Shown one piece after another: positions 36,163 to 45,836 of a DNA stretch of 64,000 bases. A model generated the notes under the pieces. That model made no database searches, was not told the DNA's origin, and worked only from the letters and a program-made list of their open reading frames with translations. Source of the stretch: CAVRUD01 sp963849635 (GTDB taxonomy: Bacteria > Chloroflexota > Chloroflexia > Thermomicrobiales > UBA6265); contig CAWKIA010000003.1 in the NCBI GenBank assembly GCA_963849635.1, positions 165,569 through 229,568 of the forward strand, in the 5' to 3' direction. Made by a program: the position numbers and the translations under genes. How positions within the stretch are numbered: the first letter of the stretch is position 1; each line of letters opens with the position of its first letter.

Positions 36163-37055
36163 TGGCTGAGCTTGCCCAGATCGGCCGGACGCCCGCCGAA
36201 CGGCAGGTCGCCGCCAAACCACGCGGGTGGCCGTGGTTGCGGATGCTCATGGCGAACCCCGTGTCGGCGATGAGTGCCATCTTCGTGGTGCTGGTGGCGC
36301 TGGCTGCAATCTTCGCGAACCTGTTGACACCGCACGATCCGACGTATCTCGACCCAACCATCCGTCTGCAAGGACCGTCGAGCGAGCACTACCTGGGGAC
36401 CGATGACCTGGGCCGGGATCTCCTCGCCCGGGTGATCTATGGCGGCCGGATCTCGCTCGTCATCGGTCTGAGCGTGACGGCGGCCGCGGCGCTGATCGGG
36501 TCAGTGCTGGGGTTGCTCTCGGGCTATTACTCCCGACTTGATACCCCAATCATGCGAACACTCGATGGTCTGATGGCCTTCCCGAGCATCCTGCTCGCTA
36601 TCGCGATCATGGCGAGCCTGGGGCCGAGCACCTTCAACGTCTTCATTGCCCTGGTGGTGGTCTACACCCCGAACATCGCCCGGCTGGTCCGTTCGACCAC
36701 GCTGGTGACGAAACAGCAGGCCTATGTCGAATCGGCCCGATCGGTCGGGATGCGGGATAGCGCCATTCTGTTGCGCTACGTCTACCCAAATGGGCTCTCC
36801 CCGCTGATCGTCCAGTGCACCTTTGTGGTGGCGTTCGCGATCATCTCGGAGGCATCCCTGTCGTTCCTGGGCGCGGGCGTTCCGCCGGAGACCGCCACCT
36901 GGGGAAACATGCTTCGCGATGGGCAGCGGGTACTTCAGAGCGCCTGGTGGGTGTCCGTTTTCCCGGGCATCGCGCTCGTCCTCACGGTACTGACGTTGAA
37001 CCTGCTCGGAGACGGCCTGCGCGACGCACTCGATCCGCGCGCTCGGGGTAGGTAG
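36162..37055 (+). CDS. Peptide-type ABC permease (DppC family), cassette 3
   Basis: This 297-residue DppC-family subunit has a cytoplasmic lead, then helix 1 (NPVSAMSAIFVVLVALAAIFA). The family motif is HYLGTDDLGRDLLARVIYGGR, the coupling loop ESARSVGMRDSAILLRYVYP, and the end DGLRDALDPRARGR. It is coupled to the DppB-like gene by a one-base overlap. No ATPase genes follow; instead a membrane dipeptidase gene lies 62 bases downstream, which supports peptides as the cargo. Confidence 0.92.
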   Translation: MAELAQIGRTPAERQVAAKPRGWPWLRMLMANPVSAMSAIFVVLVALAAIFANLLTPHDPTYLDPTIRLQGPSSEHYLGTDDLGRDLLARVIYGGRISLVIGLSVTAAAALIGSVLGLLSGYYSRLDTPIMRTLDGLMAFPSILLAIAIMASLGPSTFNVFIALVVVYTPNIARLVRSTTLVTKQQAYVESARSVGMRDSAILLRYVYPNGLSPLIVQCTFVVAFAIISEASLSFLGAGVPPETATWGNMLRDGQRVLQSAWWVSVFPGIALVLTVLTLNLLGDGLRDALDPRARGR

Positions 37056-37117
37056 TCATCATTGATTCTGGCCGGCGACGTGCCGGCGATGTCGAATCGT
37101 CCTAAGGGAGGTAACCG

Positions 37118-38182
37118 GTGCGCGCCGTCGATGCCCATCTCGATCTCGCGATGAACGCCCTGGTCTGGAACCGGGACCTGACGCTAACCGCCCACGAAAC
37201 TCGCGCCATCGAGTCCGATCTCGGACTGACCGAGAAAGGTCGGTGCGTCGGTACGGTGGGCCTGCCCGACCTACGCCGGGGCGAGATCGGCCTCTGCCTG
37301 GCGACGGTCCTGGCCCGGGTCAATCCCGCCGTGCCGTCGAGTATCGACTTCCGCACGCACGAGATCGCCTATGCGCACTCCCAGGGCGAGCTCGCGGTCT
37401 ACCGGGCGCTGGAGCGCAAGGGACTCGTCCGCATGCTCCGGACGAAGACCGACCTGGCCAATCACCTGGCAGACCTTGATCGGGACGCGGAATCGGCCCC
37501 GTTGGGTTTCGTCTTGCTGATGGAGGGCGCGGACCCGATCATCGATCCGGACGAGACTGAACTGTGGTTCAACGATGGCCTGCGGGTGGTTGGCCCCGCC
37601 CACTACGGACCGAGCGCCTACGCGTTCGGCACCGGCAGTGCCGGTCCGCTGACCGAGAAGGGCGTGCGCCTGCTCGCGGAGATGGACCGGCTAGGGATGA
37701 TCCTGGATGCGTCTCACCTGACCGATGAGAGCTTCTGGGAGGCACTCAAGCGATTCAAGGGACGAGTCCTGGCCAGCCACTCCAATTGCAGGGCGTTGGT
37801 GCCGGGCGATCGTCAGATCGACGACGACATGATCCGGGCGCTGATCGAGCGCGAGGCCGTGATCGGCGCGGTCTTCGACGCCTGGATGCTCCAGCCCGAT
37901 TGGATCAAAGACGTGACGACGCCGGAGAACGTCACCATCGACACCGTGGTCGATCATATCGACCACGTCTGCCAATTGGCCGGCAACGCCCGTCATGCCG
38001 CGATCGGCACCGACCTCGACGGCGGCTACGGCACCGAGCAGACGCCGCGTGACCTCGACACGATCGCCGACATTCAGGTCATCCCCGATCTGTTGCGCAA
38101 GCGCGGCTACATTGAATCTGACATCGAACTGATCATGCACGGGAACTGGGAGCGATTGCTAGGGGAGGCGCTGCCGGCATAG
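37118..38182 (+). CDS. Membrane dipeptidase family (peptidase M19)
   Basis: This 354-residue TIM-barrel zinc dipeptidase hydrolyses dipeptides, including some with D-residues. The start is GTG at 37118, with aagggaggt upstream. Binuclear zinc site elements are visible: VDAHLDLAMNA (usual HxD), LMEGADPI (bridging Glu), DASHLTDESF (His), VLASHSNCRAL (His) and IGTDLDGGYG (Asp). The usual first motif is DGHxDxP and here reads DAHLDLA, still with His and Asp. No signal peptide is seen, so it probably acts in the cytoplasm on imported peptides. It is cotranscribed with cassette 3. Its genomic position makes peptide or D-amino-acid dipeptide use likely. Confidence 0.9.
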   Translation: MRAVDAHLDLAMNALVWNRDLTLTAHETRAIESDLGLTEKGRCVGTVGLPDLRRGEIGLCLATVLARVNPAVPSSIDFRTHEIAYAHSQGELAVYRALERKGLVRMLRTKTDLANHLADLDRDAESAPLGFVLLMEGADPIIDPDETELWFNDGLRVVGPAHYGPSAYAFGTGSAGPLTEKGVRLLAEMDRLGMILDASHLTDESFWEALKRFKGRVLASHSNCRALVPGDRQIDDDMIRALIEREAVIGAVFDAWMLQPDWIKDVTTPENVTIDTVVDHIDHVCQLAGNARHAAIGTDLDGGYGTEQTPRDLDTIADIQVIPDLLRKRGYIESDIELIMHGNWERLLGEALPA

Positions 38183-39401
38183 GGTGTGGCCTCCAAATGG
38201 TGGGAGCCGTCTACGCTGCCGCCCGCAGTTAGAGGACTCAAAGTCCCGGGCTGACTGACGGAAGCCGGTTGATGAAAATTAGGGGCAGGAACCGGTCTGC
38301 TTCGGCCCGCGTTGCGTCGTGGGGGGTGGAGATGGACCACTCTGGCGGAGGCACGCCGCACTAGACGGGTTGACCAGGAGCGTGTGGCAGAGGCACAGCC
38401 GGAGCGAGACGCGCGGCCGCTGCCGCCGGCGGAGGACGGCGGCGGGGGGGGAGGGGCCGTCTGGGGTGGAGGGCGACGAGCGGTCGGGGTGGAGTGGACC
38501 GGCCGCGAGGACGACGTCGATGCGCCGGCGTTGGGATAGGCTGCCCCCCCCTAAGAGCCGACCAGGGCCGGGATGGCCAACCGCCCGCCGCGCGCCAGCC
38601 TCGACCGACGCGAGTCGAGTCCGAGAGCGGCCGGCGTGGCGCGCGCCCGCCGCTGCGTGCCGGCCGCCAGGCGGCCACCCGGCTGCCGGGCGCGTGACCC
38701 GCTGGAGAGGGCCACCACCGCCGCGAGGCCGGGCGGCGGCCACGCTGCGGCGAGGCCGCGCGCCGCCGTCGCGGGTGGGGCTGTGGACGTGCCCCGCCGC
38801 GCGAGGACGACACCAACAGCCCCGCCACACACCGGAGCGGCTGAGGCCACCCACCAGGGACAGGCGGCGCGGGCGCGCCAGCGCCAGCGGGCCGGCCACC
38901 CCGAGCGGCGGGGAGCGCGGCGCCCACACCAGGAGGGCGGCCGGGCAGCCGCCTTATTCGTGTGGCAGGGAAGGCGGGTTTGCGGAACCGCCCTGGTGGT
39001 GAGCCGCGACCCCGGCGAGGTAGCGCCGGCCAGCGCCAGACGGTGGCGGGCTTGCGGGGGCGTGCAGCCCGGTTCGCGCAGGAGACGCCGAGCGGCCTCG
39101 GCGACCTGAGGAGGGCGGCGGCGCGCCGCGCCAGGGGCGGGGGCCGTGCGCGCGCGCGGCCAGCGGCCCGCTGGGCGGGGTCAGGATCAGGCGATACATT
39201 GGCAACCCGACGGGGGCAGAGGGACGATGGCCCCGAATGGACACCCAAATAGCCCACGATCTCAACCTCCATAAACCGGCTGAAGAACGATACGCGCGCC
39301 GGGAGTGCCAACCTCGTGCACAGTCCCGGAGTGGACTTCCGTAAGGTAGCCCGGGATTTCAATCCCGGGAGACGCCCGCCGCGAACGTGCGCTTGATGCC
39401 C
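38183..39401. other. Gene-free interval with an extreme-GC segment
   Basis: From about 38390 to 39190 the base composition jumps to roughly 85% GC; two 60-base samples at 38401 and 38641 contain only 8 and 7 A/T bases. Open frames run through both strands but consist of R, P, A and G with no family motif. They are what chance gives at this composition, so I call no gene. The flanks are ordinary: 38183-38300 holds nothing clear and ends with tgatgaaaattaggggcagg, and 39240-39401 contains a palindrome at 39350. A decayed insertion, or a locus missing from most assemblies, is possible. Confidence 0.55.
39350..39369. repeat. REP-like palindrome
   Basis: CCCGGGATT (39350-39358) and AATCCCGGG (39361-39369) form a 9-base stem around tc. 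It is followed by gagacgcccgcc and preceded by gtggacttccgtaaggtag. This form, a CCGGGATT stem beside a 'ggacttccgtaagg' flank, is like palindromes that recur many times in some Chloroflexota and cyanobacterial genomes, as far as I recall. Only one copy is in this window; the stem at 958-978 is a looser relative. Confidence 0.5.
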
Positions 39402-40253
39402 CTACTCAGTCCGCCAGGAATGTACCGGTTTCCACCCCAGCAGGTCCTTGGCCCGCTGGTTGGAGAAGGCGGACGCGGTACCAGGAATTGGCTGGCGGAT
39501 CTCCACCGATGGTGTATGTGTTCGGAGCAGGTCTTCGGTCGGGGTATCGCTCAGGGTGTCATCCGCGGTGATGTTGAAGGCCGCGAAGCCGAATCCTTCG
39601 GCCTCGATCGCGCGGCGGCACGAGGCAGCGGCGTCGCGGACGTCGACGTAGGCCCAGAGGACGCGCCATTCCTGGGGATGTCCCGGATTTGCCTTGATCC
39701 GCTCCACGGCCTGCTTGGCCTCGTGCATGTGCGACACCCAGCAGAAGCGGAGGGCCGCGACCTGCATTCCCGTCAGACGGTGGAACATCTCCGCGGTACG
39801 CTCATCGATCTCTTTCGACAGCCCATAGCAATCGTGGTTGAGGAGCGGGTGGTCCTCATCAACAGGGGCGTAGGCCGGAGGGAAGGGCTCTGGCGCCCAG
39901 GCGGTTCCCAGGGCCGAAAGGCTGCTGGCGAACGCAACTTTCTTCACGCCGAGGAGCCGTGCCGCCTGGAAAACGGCAAATGTGTTGCGCACGTTGTTGT
40001 TGAAGACAACCTCATCAGGAAAACTGTATGGCGACGGAATGGCACCGAGATGGATGACGGCTTCGCATCCCTCCATCGCTCCTGCCACCTGACCGACATC
40101 GCCCAGGTCGAGTTCAACGAACCGAGCTCCGTTCGGCAATGGCTCCGACCCGCGCCGTCGGTCGACGCTGACCACGCTGTACCCGTTCGCGACGAGGTCG
40201 TTGACCGTCGCGGTACCGATCCGGCCGCTGCCGCCGGTAACCAGAACCTTCAT
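39402..40253 (-). CDS. NAD-dependent epimerase/dehydratase (extended SDR)
   Basis: The 283-residue product has a Rossmann nucleotide-binding start, MKVLVTGGSGRIGTATV (GxxGxxG), a first-strand acid region VVSVDRR, and LDLGDV. The catalytic residues are in FASSLSALG (Ser) and YGLSKEIDE (YxxxK). The rest matches sugar-nucleotide epimerases and uronate dehydrogenase-like proteins, ending LLGWKPVHSWR. The exact substrate is unclear. It is monocistronic, and its promoter probably lies in 40254-40400. It sits between the extreme-GC segment and the decayed M23 zone, so its neighbours give no functional clue. Confidence 0.88.
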   Translation of the reverse strand: MKVLVTGGSGRIGTATVNDLVANGYSVVSVDRRRGSEPLPNGARFVELDLGDVGQVAGAMEGCEAVIHLGAIPSPYSFPDEVVFNNNVRNTFAVFQAARLLGVKKVAFASSLSALGTAWAPEPFPPAYAPVDEDHPLLNHDCYGLSKEIDERTAEMFHRLTGMQVAALRFCWVSHMHEAKQAVERIKANPGHPQEWRVLWAYVDVRDAAASCRRAIEAEGFGFAAFNITADDTLSDTPTEDLLRTHTPSVEIRQPIPGTASAFSNQRAKDLLGWKPVHSWRTE

Positions 40254-40522
40254 GTGAGACTACCTTTCCACCACACTCGACCGAAAACTGCGAAAACATT
40301 CAACCATGGCAACGTACCAGAGGATGCTTCCGCTGTCTCCGCCCCCGGTCACACAACGCCGCATCCGGTCCAATTGACCTGACAGTGATCCGAACTGCAT
40401 GGGATGATTTCCAGACCCGGTGAAGCACACGGTCGCTACAAGCAGCGAACGCCAAGAACGCTGATCGCTGCCAGAGATCAGCTATGTCGCATGGGATGGC
40501 TCATGACTGGAGGCCAAGCAAC

Positions 40523-40738
40523 ATGGTGCCTCGCCGGTCGCTGCTCAAGGCGGCGTTGGTGCTACCGATTTCGGTCATGCTCGGGACCCGATCCGGACGT
40601 TCACAGGAGAGCGGCGTCTACTCATATCCATTGGGAATTCCCGGCCGAGCATTGGGAGACGGATTCTTCATCCGCCATACCTTCACGTCGGAGAACACCT
40701 GGTACCTGCCCAACTATTGGCACACTGGAGAAGACTGA
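40523..40738 (+). pseudogene. Truncated M23-type peptidase, copy 1 (N-terminal remnant)
   Basis: Only 71 residues remain. ATG at 40523 follows ctggaggcc. The leader MVPRRSLLKAALVLPISVML (twin-arginine-like) is followed by YPLGIPGRALGDGFFIRHTFTSENTWYL and then WHTGED, where a TGA stops it. The same string of features opens copy 2 (MPIGLPGRVLGDGFLIRHGFACENTW...HAAED), so the HxxxD half of the zinc site is present but the HxH half is lost. The next 110 bases lead straight to copy 2. It is most simply a deletion derivative of a tandem duplication. Confidence 0.65.
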
Positions 40739-40850
40739 ACAGGTTCGCGCTCTTCCGATTCGGATAACGAGCGACGATGATTTGACTATGCTCGCCGCAG
40801 ACTGACAGCAAGCCGAACGGCGCGGCGGGATTCGATGGAGGCTCTTTCGA

Positions 40851-41828
40851 GTGATTCGCAACCTTTCCCGCCGCGCTGTTATTCAGGGCAGCATTGTCGC
40901 CGCGCTCGCCGCCCGTGTTCGACCAACGCTCGCGCAATCGGTCTCGCCGGCTTTCTCAATGCCAATAGGTCTGCCCGGTCGCGTGCTCGGCGACGGCTTC
41001 TTGATCCGGCACGGCTTCGCCTGCGAGAACACATGGTTTAGCCCTGGATGGCTGCATGCCGCAGAGGACTTCTATCTGCCCGGTGGGAACGCAGGAGGGG
41101 CGAACGTCTACGCGTTGCCGACGGCGAAATCGTCTTTGCAGGCTCGGAATACCCCGGTCTGGTCGTCATCGTCCAGCATGCCGACGATCTGTACTCGATG
41201 TATGGGCATCTGGATTACGCGCTGGCCGTCGAGCAGGGCAACGTTCGCGCGGGCAGCTACTCGGGACCGTGCTTGAACCGAACCGACGCAGAGCGCCGAG
41301 TCACCTGCATTTCGAGATTACGGAACTTCCTGACGAAAACCGATGTGAACGGCGACGCGCCGCGCTATTCGGTCGCCTGCGGATTCAACTGCGCGCCCGG
41401 TCCTGGCTATTGGCCGATTGCCGCACCCGAACATCCGGCGGAGATTGGCTGGCGGAATCCGACGCATGTGATCGCGAATCGCGCTACGACGGCACGCTTC
41501 CGACTGATGCAGAAGTCGTCGTTGCGAGTGGCGCAGGCGACTCGGCTACGCTCTGGTCGTTGCCGGCAGACCGATCCGACGCCGAGCAGGTCGGAGACTG
41601 CCGGCTCACGGCAGGCGACCGATATCGATTTGATCTCGATTGCGACCGGGACCGGAAGCGTCGAGCGCGACGAGCGCCGAAGGGTATCGGCTCTGGTACC
41701 GCATCGCCGTTCCGGATGTCGGTCGCGTTTGGGTACAAGCAGCCGTGCCGTCGGCGAATGACACCGGCTCGGACGGGCGTCCATCGTCGGTCAGGTTCGA
41801 CTTCCTTAACGTCGGAGTTGTGAACTAA
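40851..41828 (+). pseudogene. M23-type metallopeptidase, copy 2 (several frameshifts)
   Basis: A GTG at 40851 (gatggagg upstream) starts a twin-arginine leader, LSRRAVIQGSIVAALAA. Across three frames the M23 (LytM) pattern can be followed. First is HAAEDFYLPGGN, holding the HxxxD zinc ligands. Next are VADGEIVFAGSEYPGLVVIVQH and YSMYGHLDYALAVEQG, then SHLHFEI, the HxH ligand pair. A C-terminal SH3-like or substrate region ends VWVQAAV and SSVRFDFLNVGVVN at 41828. At least three shifts are needed, near 41080-41110, 41240-41290 and 41640-41660. It may be a decayed gene or a heavily mis-sequenced one. The predicted role is cell-wall peptide cleavage outside the membrane. Confidence 0.65.
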
Positions 41829-43307
41829 CTGGTCCGAGCGTAGTCAGTCGTCCGTCTGGATCATTGGACGGCAGCGAGATTCCGTGTGGAGTTCATACAT
41901 TGTGACCTTGGTCTTCGAACGGAACCGACTTTGCGACCTGGTACGACTAGCAGCCAAGCTCGTCGAGAATCATCGGAACGGCGCTGTTCGACTTCTTCGA
42001 CAGAAACTTTTGGCTTCGTTGGGACCAAGGCCATATATCCTCTCTACAAGCGACTTCGGTTACACCCCAAGCCGTCAGCCGGATCGGCAGGTCGGAACTG
42101 ACCGGTCTACCGCAAGATATCAAGCGACCGTAACCAACGCCCAATCGTCAGAGACTGAGTGCGGCTGATGGTCTGGCAAAGAGTGTCTCGATTTCCGTCA
42201 GGGTGTCGCTCGATCCAGACGGGATATCCAGGCTGTGAGCTACGATTGCGTGCACTGCCTCATGCCGGCGAACACGCTCAGGATGTAAGGGGGAATTGTA
42301 GGAGAGTACCTGCGACAGAGTTCAATGCACGAACCTTCTTCCGGAGTGCCTGTCGTCCGAATCGCTAGCTTGCCAGTAATAGAGTGGTCGTTCGTACTCT
42401 GCTGGAGTAAGAGGCGATTCTGGACCGAAATTAGTCATAGCTCGCAACCTCATGCGGGATTCCGGGCCATGAACCCGCGAATGACCGTCGATCATCTGCT
42501 GAAGCGGCTCTTCGGTGTATGAGATGACTTGCTGGTGTGCGCGATCGGTGGCTGATGGCAAGCCAGCCCGAATTAACGGCGCAGCATTCCGAAGCACGTT
42601 GAACGGCTCAAAGGGACTGCCCGTCATAGATCAGTCGTTCATGACGACGCCTTCTACGGCTCTGTGAAGCCGTTTAGGACTTAATAGACAGTCACTTCGA
42701 TATTGTTCTTCTGGCAGAGTTGAAGCAGATGTTCTTACTGAGGTCTTACCGCGATCACCGCAGCGACATTTGTGAACGAGATCCTCTGCGAGCGACGCGG
42801 CCATTTCGAGGTAGTCGTCGAATATGTCGGCAAGGTGTGCACGATCGCGCAGCTCCCAGGTGAACCTTTCGCGCAATCCTCTGGCAGCTGCGGTCAGAAC
42901 TCCCATGCCGGACTGGACGAGACCTGAGGGACCTTGCTCTCGAATCTACTTCGCAACGACGTCGGTCGAATAGATATGGTCAGCGGTCGAAGATGGACGC
43001 GAGCAAGGTATGACTCTGGCTTAACCACTCTATGAACGCTTCCGGCGCTACCCTGTTCAGGATCGGCGCTACTGCAAGCAACGAACAGAGTTGCAGGCGC
43101 TCGCTGATCGCCAGATCGAAACGCTCTGCGATCACTTTAACAAGAAAACCAGCTCGTTGACAACCCTTTAGCCGAACCAAACCGCTGTACCGCGATGGAG
43201 CAGGCTGCGCGGCTTGATTCGCACTGGAGGACCATACTAAGAGTATTCAATGATCAGAAAGCCATCAGCGCATTCGGTTATAGCCGGTGATTTGACCTAA
43301 GTAGTTC
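41829..43307. other. GC-poor decayed interval
   Basis: GC here drops to about 50-55%, well below the neighbours. Short frames exist on both strands but carry stops and no recognisable family. On the minus strand, three consecutive frames (43180-42980, 42906-42631 and 42627-42322) have protein-like helical composition, for example HLADIFDDYLEMAASLAEDLV. They lack ribosome sites and I cannot place them. On the plus strand, GTALFDFFDRNFWLRW near 41984 is suggestive of former coding. I treat the interval as horizontally acquired or decayed DNA without a supported gene. Confidence 0.4.
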
Positions 43308-43514
43308 ATGTATTCAGGTCTATACGGAACGACCATGGATAAGTTAGCGCTAGTTCAAGAGAGTCGGGTGAGGCTGGGGCTTACAGGATGGGTCCGGGGG
43401 GCGGTGGCCGATACTTTCGAGACCGGGGCCGACGGGCGCGCGTCTACTCTCCGGTTCAACCTTCTGCCGGCGCTCACGATGACGGATGAGGGGCTTGCCA
43501 AGCAGGGCGACTAG
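43308..43514 (+). pseudogene. C-terminal remnant of M23-type peptidase, copy 3
   Basis: The frame encodes TGWVRGAVADTFETGADGRASTLRFNLL, which aligns with the end of copy 2 (VWVQAAVPSANDTGSDGRPSSVRFDFLN): W-V-x-x-A-V, then T-G-x-D-G-R-x-S-x-x-R-F. Nothing of the leader or catalytic domain is present, and the 45 residues before it show no similarity. So it is the tail of a further tandem copy whose front was lost in the GC-poor interval. Confidence 0.55.
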
Positions 43515-43563
43515 CCCCACCATCCCATGAGCCGATCGCAGGCACGCAGTCCGTAGGGAGAGC

Positions 43564-44760
43564 ATGGTGGAACGCATCGATACGTTGATTGCCGGCGGTG
43601 AAGTGGTCGACCCGGGGGCGGGATTGGCGGGCAAGCTGGATGTCGCCATCTCGGGCGGCGTCGTCAGCGAGGTCGCGGCGGGGATTGATCCGTCCCGAGC
43701 GGATGCTGTAATCGACGCTTCGGGTCAAATCGTGACGCCGGGGCTGGTCGACTTGCACACGCATGTCTACTGGGGCGTGACCTACTGGGGCATCGAACCC
43801 GACCCTGTCGCCGCCCGTTCGGGCGTGACGACCTGGCTCGATGTCGGCAGCGCGGGGTCGTACAGCTTTCCGGGCTTCCGCCGCTTTATCTGCGAGCCGA
43901 GCAAATCGCGAGTCTTCGCCTTGCTCAACCTCTCCTCGATCGGCCTGATCGCCCCGTCCTGGGAGTTCGCCAATCCGGACTACTGGGATGTCGAGCTAGC
44001 CGTGAGCATCGTCGAGGCCAACCGGGATCTGATCCTGGGCATCAAGGCCCGGATCGATAGCAGCACCACCCGGGGAGTTGGCATCGAGCCGCTCGCGCGA
44101 GCGCGGGAGCTGGCGGATCGGGTCGGACTGCCCCTCATGACCCACATCGGCGTGGGACCGCCGACGATCGACGAGGTCGCCGAGTACCTTCGCCCGGGCG
44201 ACATCCTGACCCACTGCTTTACCGGTCATAGCATGCGCATCCTGACCGACGATGGCCGGATTCACCCGACGATCAAGCGTCTGCACGACGAGGGACTCAT
44301 CCTCGACATCGGCCACGGCGCCGGCTCATTCTCGTTCGAGACGAGCGAGGCGATGCTGGCCCAGGGGATCATGCCCGATGTGATCTCCAGCGATATCCAC
44401 CAGCTCAGCATCCAGGGTCCGATGTTCGATTTACCGACGACTCTGTCGAAATTCCTCGGGCTGGGCCTGAGTATCTCGGAGGTCATCGAGCGGGCGACCT
44501 CGAAGGCGGCGGCGGCGATGCTGCGGCCCGACCTTGGTACCATCCGCCCGGGCAGCCGGGCCGACATCGCCCTCTTCAAGGTGGAGGAAGGGGATTACAC
44601 CTTCCAGGACATCCACATGAACGAGCGCAAGGGTACGCAGCGGCTGATTAACACCCTGACGATGATCGATGGAGAGACCCTGCCGCTTGAGCCTGAACGG
44701 CCGCTCATGCCGTGGGCGAAGTTGACGGAACGGCAAGCGACCGGTCTCAAGCAGCCCTAA
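43564..44760 (+). CDS. Amidohydrolase/deacetylase family metallo-hydrolase
   Basis: This 398-residue dihydroorotase-like TIM-barrel hydrolase opens with the beta-sandwich DTLIAGGEVVDPGAGLAGKLDVAI. The first metal motif is VDLHTHVYWG (HxH). LGIKARID holds the Lys expected to be carboxylated, MTHIGVGPP and LTHCFTGHS each give a His, and ISSDIHQLS gives the catalytic Asp. This set matches the EF_0837/Atu3266 type of amidohydrolase, for which deacetylation of N-acetylated amino-acid esters is known in characterised members. ATG at 43564 follows agggagagc. It heads a plus-strand run with the aldo/keto reductase and M3 peptidase. Confidence 0.88.
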   Translation: MVERIDTLIAGGEVVDPGAGLAGKLDVAISGGVVSEVAAGIDPSRADAVIDASGQIVTPGLVDLHTHVYWGVTYWGIEPDPVAARSGVTTWLDVGSAGSYSFPGFRRFICEPSKSRVFALLNLSSIGLIAPSWEFANPDYWDVELAVSIVEANRDLILGIKARIDSSTTRGVGIEPLARARELADRVGLPLMTHIGVGPPTIDEVAEYLRPGDILTHCFTGHSMRILTDDGRIHPTIKRLHDEGLILDIGHGAGSFSFETSEAMLAQGIMPDVISSDIHQLSIQGPMFDLPTTLSKFLGLGLSISEVIERATSKAAAAMLRPDLGTIRPGSRADIALFKVEEGDYTFQDIHMNERKGTQRLINTLTMIDGETLPLEPERPLMPWAKLTERQATGLKQP

Positions 44761-44815
44761 CCGGTCCGGCCAACCGCACCCCGGGCGCTAACAACCTCCA
44801 CAGAAGGAGCGTGAC

Positions 44816-45787
44816 ATGGCTTCACCAGAGCAGGTTCTTGCCCGGCGCCCGTTTGGGCAGACCAGTTTGAGCGTCCCGCCGATCTCGATCGGATGCGCCC
44901 CCTTGGGCCACATGCCCGAGACCTTCGCCTACGGTGTCACCGAAGATGACGCCAAGGCTGCCATCCACGCCGCGCTGGCCAGCCCGCTCAACTACATCGA
45001 TACGGCGGCTCTCTATGGCGATGGCGAAAGCGAGCGGCGGGTCGGGCTCGTCTTACGCGAGCTGGGTGGTCTGCCGGAGGGAGCGATTCTCCAGACAAAG
45101 CAGGGCCGCGATCCCAAGACGAACGACTTCAGCGGCGAGACGATCAAGCGCCGCTTCGAGCGCAGCCTCGAACTGCTCGGTGTGGAGAAAATCCAGATCG
45201 TCTACCTACACGATGCCGAATGGACGACTTTTGATGATTCTTTGGCTCCCGGCGGTCCGATCGAGGTCCTCCAGGGCTACAAGGAGCAGGGCTGATCGAC
45301 TACCTTGGCGTCGCCTCTGGGCCGATCGACCTGGAGATCAAATACGTCGAGCTCGGCATCTTCGACGCCGTCATCACGCACAATCGCTACACGCTGCTCA
45401 ACGCCTCCGCCGATCCGCTCCTCACCGTCGCGTCCGAGCGCGGCATCGCCGTATTGAACGCCGCACCGTACGGCAGCGGAATGCTCGCCAAGGGTCCGGA
45501 TGCGTACCCGCGCTATGCGTACCAGCAGGCATCCGAGAAGATGATCGACAGGGTCCGCCAGATCGCGGCAATCTGCGATCGGCACGGGGTGCCGCTGGCC
45601 GCGGCGGCGTTGCAGTTTTCCCTGCGGGATCCCCGGATTACGAACACGATCGTCGGAATGTCTAGCGCCGCCCGGATCCAGAGCACGATTGATCTGGCGA
45701 CGATCGATATCCCCGATGGGTATGTGGACCGAACTGGCGTCGATCCCACCCTCCATGGGCGATCCCGAAGAAGATCGCTACAAATAG
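44816..45787 (+). CDS. Aldo/keto reductase (two frameshifts)
   Basis: This is an NAD(P)H-dependent oxidoreductase of the AKR barrel family, about 323 residues after correction; the L-fucose or D-threo-aldose dehydrogenase branch is likely. The start PFGQTSLSVPPISIGCAPLG leads to the catalytic Asp/Tyr region YIDTAALYGDGESERRVG and the catalytic Lys in ILQTKQGRD. The His motif lies in VYLHDAEW. Two single-base slips occur. At 45292 a lost C after ggg turns QGLIDYLGVASG into a stop. Near 45722 a slip moves the end into another frame; corrected, it closes ELASIPPSMGDPEEDRYK with TAG at 45787. Uncorrected, the frame would run on to 45822. ATG at 44816 follows gaaggagcg. Confidence 0.85.
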
Positions 45788-45836
45788 CCGCCGGGTCCGC
45801 GCCAAGCCGGGCACCGGCATGATTGAGAGGAATGCA

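Noticed and set aside
38279..39362. Long open frames on both strands in the extreme-GC segment (for example 38361-39362 minus, 38319-39002 plus)
   Set aside because: At about 85% GC stop codons are rare by chance; the translations are R/P/A/G-rich with no motif and overlap in several frames.
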